NCBI GenBank assembly: GCA_035298965.1
Contig: DATGXO010000031.1
Span: 1-25,412 of the forward strand
Direction of reading: 5' to 3'
Source: CAJCBL01 sp035298965
Lineage (GTDB): Bacteria > Verrucomicrobiota > Verrucomicrobiia > Opitutales > Opitutaceae
Length of the DNA stretch: 25,412 bases
Of the stretch, positions 24,262-25,412 are shown one piece after another. Below the pieces are notes generated by a model, which searched no databases, was not told the DNA's origin, and was given only the letters and a program-made list of their open reading frames with translations. Position 1 is the first letter of the stretch; each line of letters starts with the position of its first letter. The position numbers and the translations under genes were made by a program.

Positions 24262-25412
24262 GTGCAACCTCACGCGGGGGACATACCCTGGCGGCGCGCA
24301 GTGCGGCGACTCGCCGCCCGGCTCGCCCTCGGCCACGCACTCGACGCCACAGCGACGCCGCTGGGCGTCGCGGCGGCGGCAGGCGCGTGCACCGGGTTGC
24401 TCGTGCGGGCCGGTGTGCTGCCCGTTGTCGCGTTGCCCGCGGTTGGGCTCGCGGGAGTCGCAGCGGTGACTGCTCTCGGCTGGCGTGCGGTGCGACGGAG
24501 CGGCGACCTCCGACTGGCCGCGTTGGCTCGGCTCGATGCGGCGCTGGGCGCGAAGGACCATCTGCTTGCCGCGGCCGAGGGCGCGGTGCCGTGGCCCCGT
24601 TTTCCCGACTCGCTGCCGCCGGTGGTCCGTTGGCGTTGGTCGCGGCTCGTCGCATCGCCCGCGCTCGCGGCGGCGGTGCTCGCGGCGGCATGGCTGCTGC
24701 CTATCTCGACTGTGATTCCGGCGCCGCCTACGCCGCCGCAGCGGCCTCCGGTATTCGACGAGCTGACGCGGGTCGTCGAGGAGCTGAAGCAGGACGAGGC
24801 TGTCTCGCCCGCGGCGCTCGATCAGCTCGGGCACTCGCTCGACGAACTCCTTCAACGCGACTCCGCCAGCCTCTACAGCCACGGCACGCTCGAGGCCGCC
24901 ACGCGCCTGCTCGACCAAACGGCTGCCGGCGCGAGCGAGCTTTCCGCCGGTCTGGCCGCCGCCGAGGCCGCGCTCACGCAACTCTCCGACGCCTCCGATC
25001 CCGCCGCCAACCGCGACGCCCACGCCTCGCTCGACTCGGCTCTACGCGCGCTTGAGCACGCCGCGTTGCCGGTGAACCCTGCGCTTGCCGGTGCGCTCCG
25101 CGACGCGCAGGCCGGTTCGCTCAGTCCCCAGCAGATGGCGTCGCTTTCCCGTCAGTTGCGCAACGCCTGCAGCCGGCCTCGCGCGGGGCAGGGAAGCGTC
25201 ACCGGACATTTTCCGCGCCGCGAAGGCACGCCCTCGCAGGCGCGCGATGGCCGCGCGCGCGCCGGCCGGAGCGACGGCAGCGATGACGGCTCCGGCGATG
25301 GCTCCGGCTCCGGTGCCGCGACCCGTGGCCCGGGTCACCCGCCGCTCGCGCTCGCCTCCGATCCGAGTGCCCGGTTGGACGGACGTGCCGAGGCTGTGGA
25401 GACGCTGGACCG
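24262..25412 (+). CDS. DUF4175-like membrane protein, N-terminal part (runs off right edge)
   Basis: An open frame from GTG 24262 continues to the window edge (383 codons) without a stop. The N-terminus has a basic amphipathic segment, two hydrophobic segments (about 32-75) and the sequence RLAALARLDAALGAKDHLLAA (83-103), which resembles the 'A..LD..LGLKDRL.TA' start of DUF4175 proteins. A third membrane helix lies at about 130-152. A long, Ala/Leu/Asp-rich helical region follows (about 160-315), then a disordered Gly/Ser/Asp/Arg tail. Proteins of this kind are usually found beside MoxR ATPase/DUF58/Bat genes in Verrucomicrobia and Planctomycetes; the neighbours here lie beyond the edge. TTG about 12 codons upstream is another possible start. 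Family is an inference from the short motif. Confidence 0.6.
   Translation, partial: MQPHAGDIPWRRAVRRLAARLALGHALDATATPLGVAAAAGACTGLLVRAGVLPVVALPAVGLAGVAAVTALGWRAVRRSGDLRLAALARLDAALGAKDHLLAAAEGAVPWPRFPDSLPPVVRWRWSRLVASPALAAAVLAAAWLLPISTVIPAPPTPPQRPPVFDELTRVVEELKQDEAVSPAALDQLGHSLDELLQRDSASLYSHGTLEAATRLLDQTAAGASELSAGLAAAEAALTQLSDASDPAANRDAHASLDSALRALEHAALPVNPALAGALRDAQAGSLSPQQMASLSRQLRNACSRPRAGQGSVTGHFPRREGTPSQARDGRARAGRSDGSDDGSGDGSGSGAATRGPGHPPLALASDPSARLDGRAEAVETLD

Overview
The window is GC-rich, tightly packed, non-mobile chromosomal DNA. The gene content points to a Gram-negative member of the Verrucomicrobia, probably near Opitutaceae. The supporting genes are a lipid A late acyltransferase, a periplasmic beta-propeller histidine kinase, a secreted DGR-domain protein, a DUF362/polyferredoxin pair and a primary-type sigma factor. 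The taxon is an inference from gene families and composition, not a match to a named genome.

Layout, left to right. (1) 1-1863: the start of a secreted propeller-type protein runs off the left edge. Divergent from it are a small exported protein carrying two near-identical 20-residue repeats and a divergent YcaO-like protein. This pair is the best candidate in the window for an undescribed system. (2) 1978-6853, minus strand: a multi-membrane-span glycosyltransferase of the ArnT/PMT type, a cNMP-binding/CBS/DUF294 nucleotidyltransferase-like protein, and a DEDDh 3'-5' exonuclease whose start overlaps the stop of the DUF294 gene. (3) 7161-7977, plus strand: tRNA-Pro(CGG), its terminator, and a small secreted protein. 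(4) 8013-8807, minus: a leaderless BtuF/FhuD-like binding protein. (5) 9393-14705: a propeller histidine kinase (minus) divergent from a LytS-type kinase and LytTR response regulator (plus) joined by an ATGA overlap. (6) 14706-15352: a gene-poor gap holding a strong candidate for a minus-strand structured RNA with an intrinsic terminator. (7) 15353-17213, plus: ketopantoate reductase and LpxL-type acyltransferase. (8) 17236-19711, minus: class I DAHP synthase and a sigma-70 factor. (9) 19908-22675, minus: a Tat-exported DUF362 protein followed by a fused NapH/NapG-like polyferredoxin with telomere-like sequence repeats in its linker. (10) 22862-24100, minus: an MFS permease. (11) 24262 to the right edge, plus: a DUF4175-like membrane protein, truncated.

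The middle of the window is housekeeping (envelope, CoA and aromatic biosynthesis, transcription) interleaved with sensory and redox modules. I see no insertion sequence, phage gene, CRISPR array or attachment site. Two genes cut by the window edges are read directly from the sequence. Many very long open frames are antisense shadows caused by high GC and were left out.
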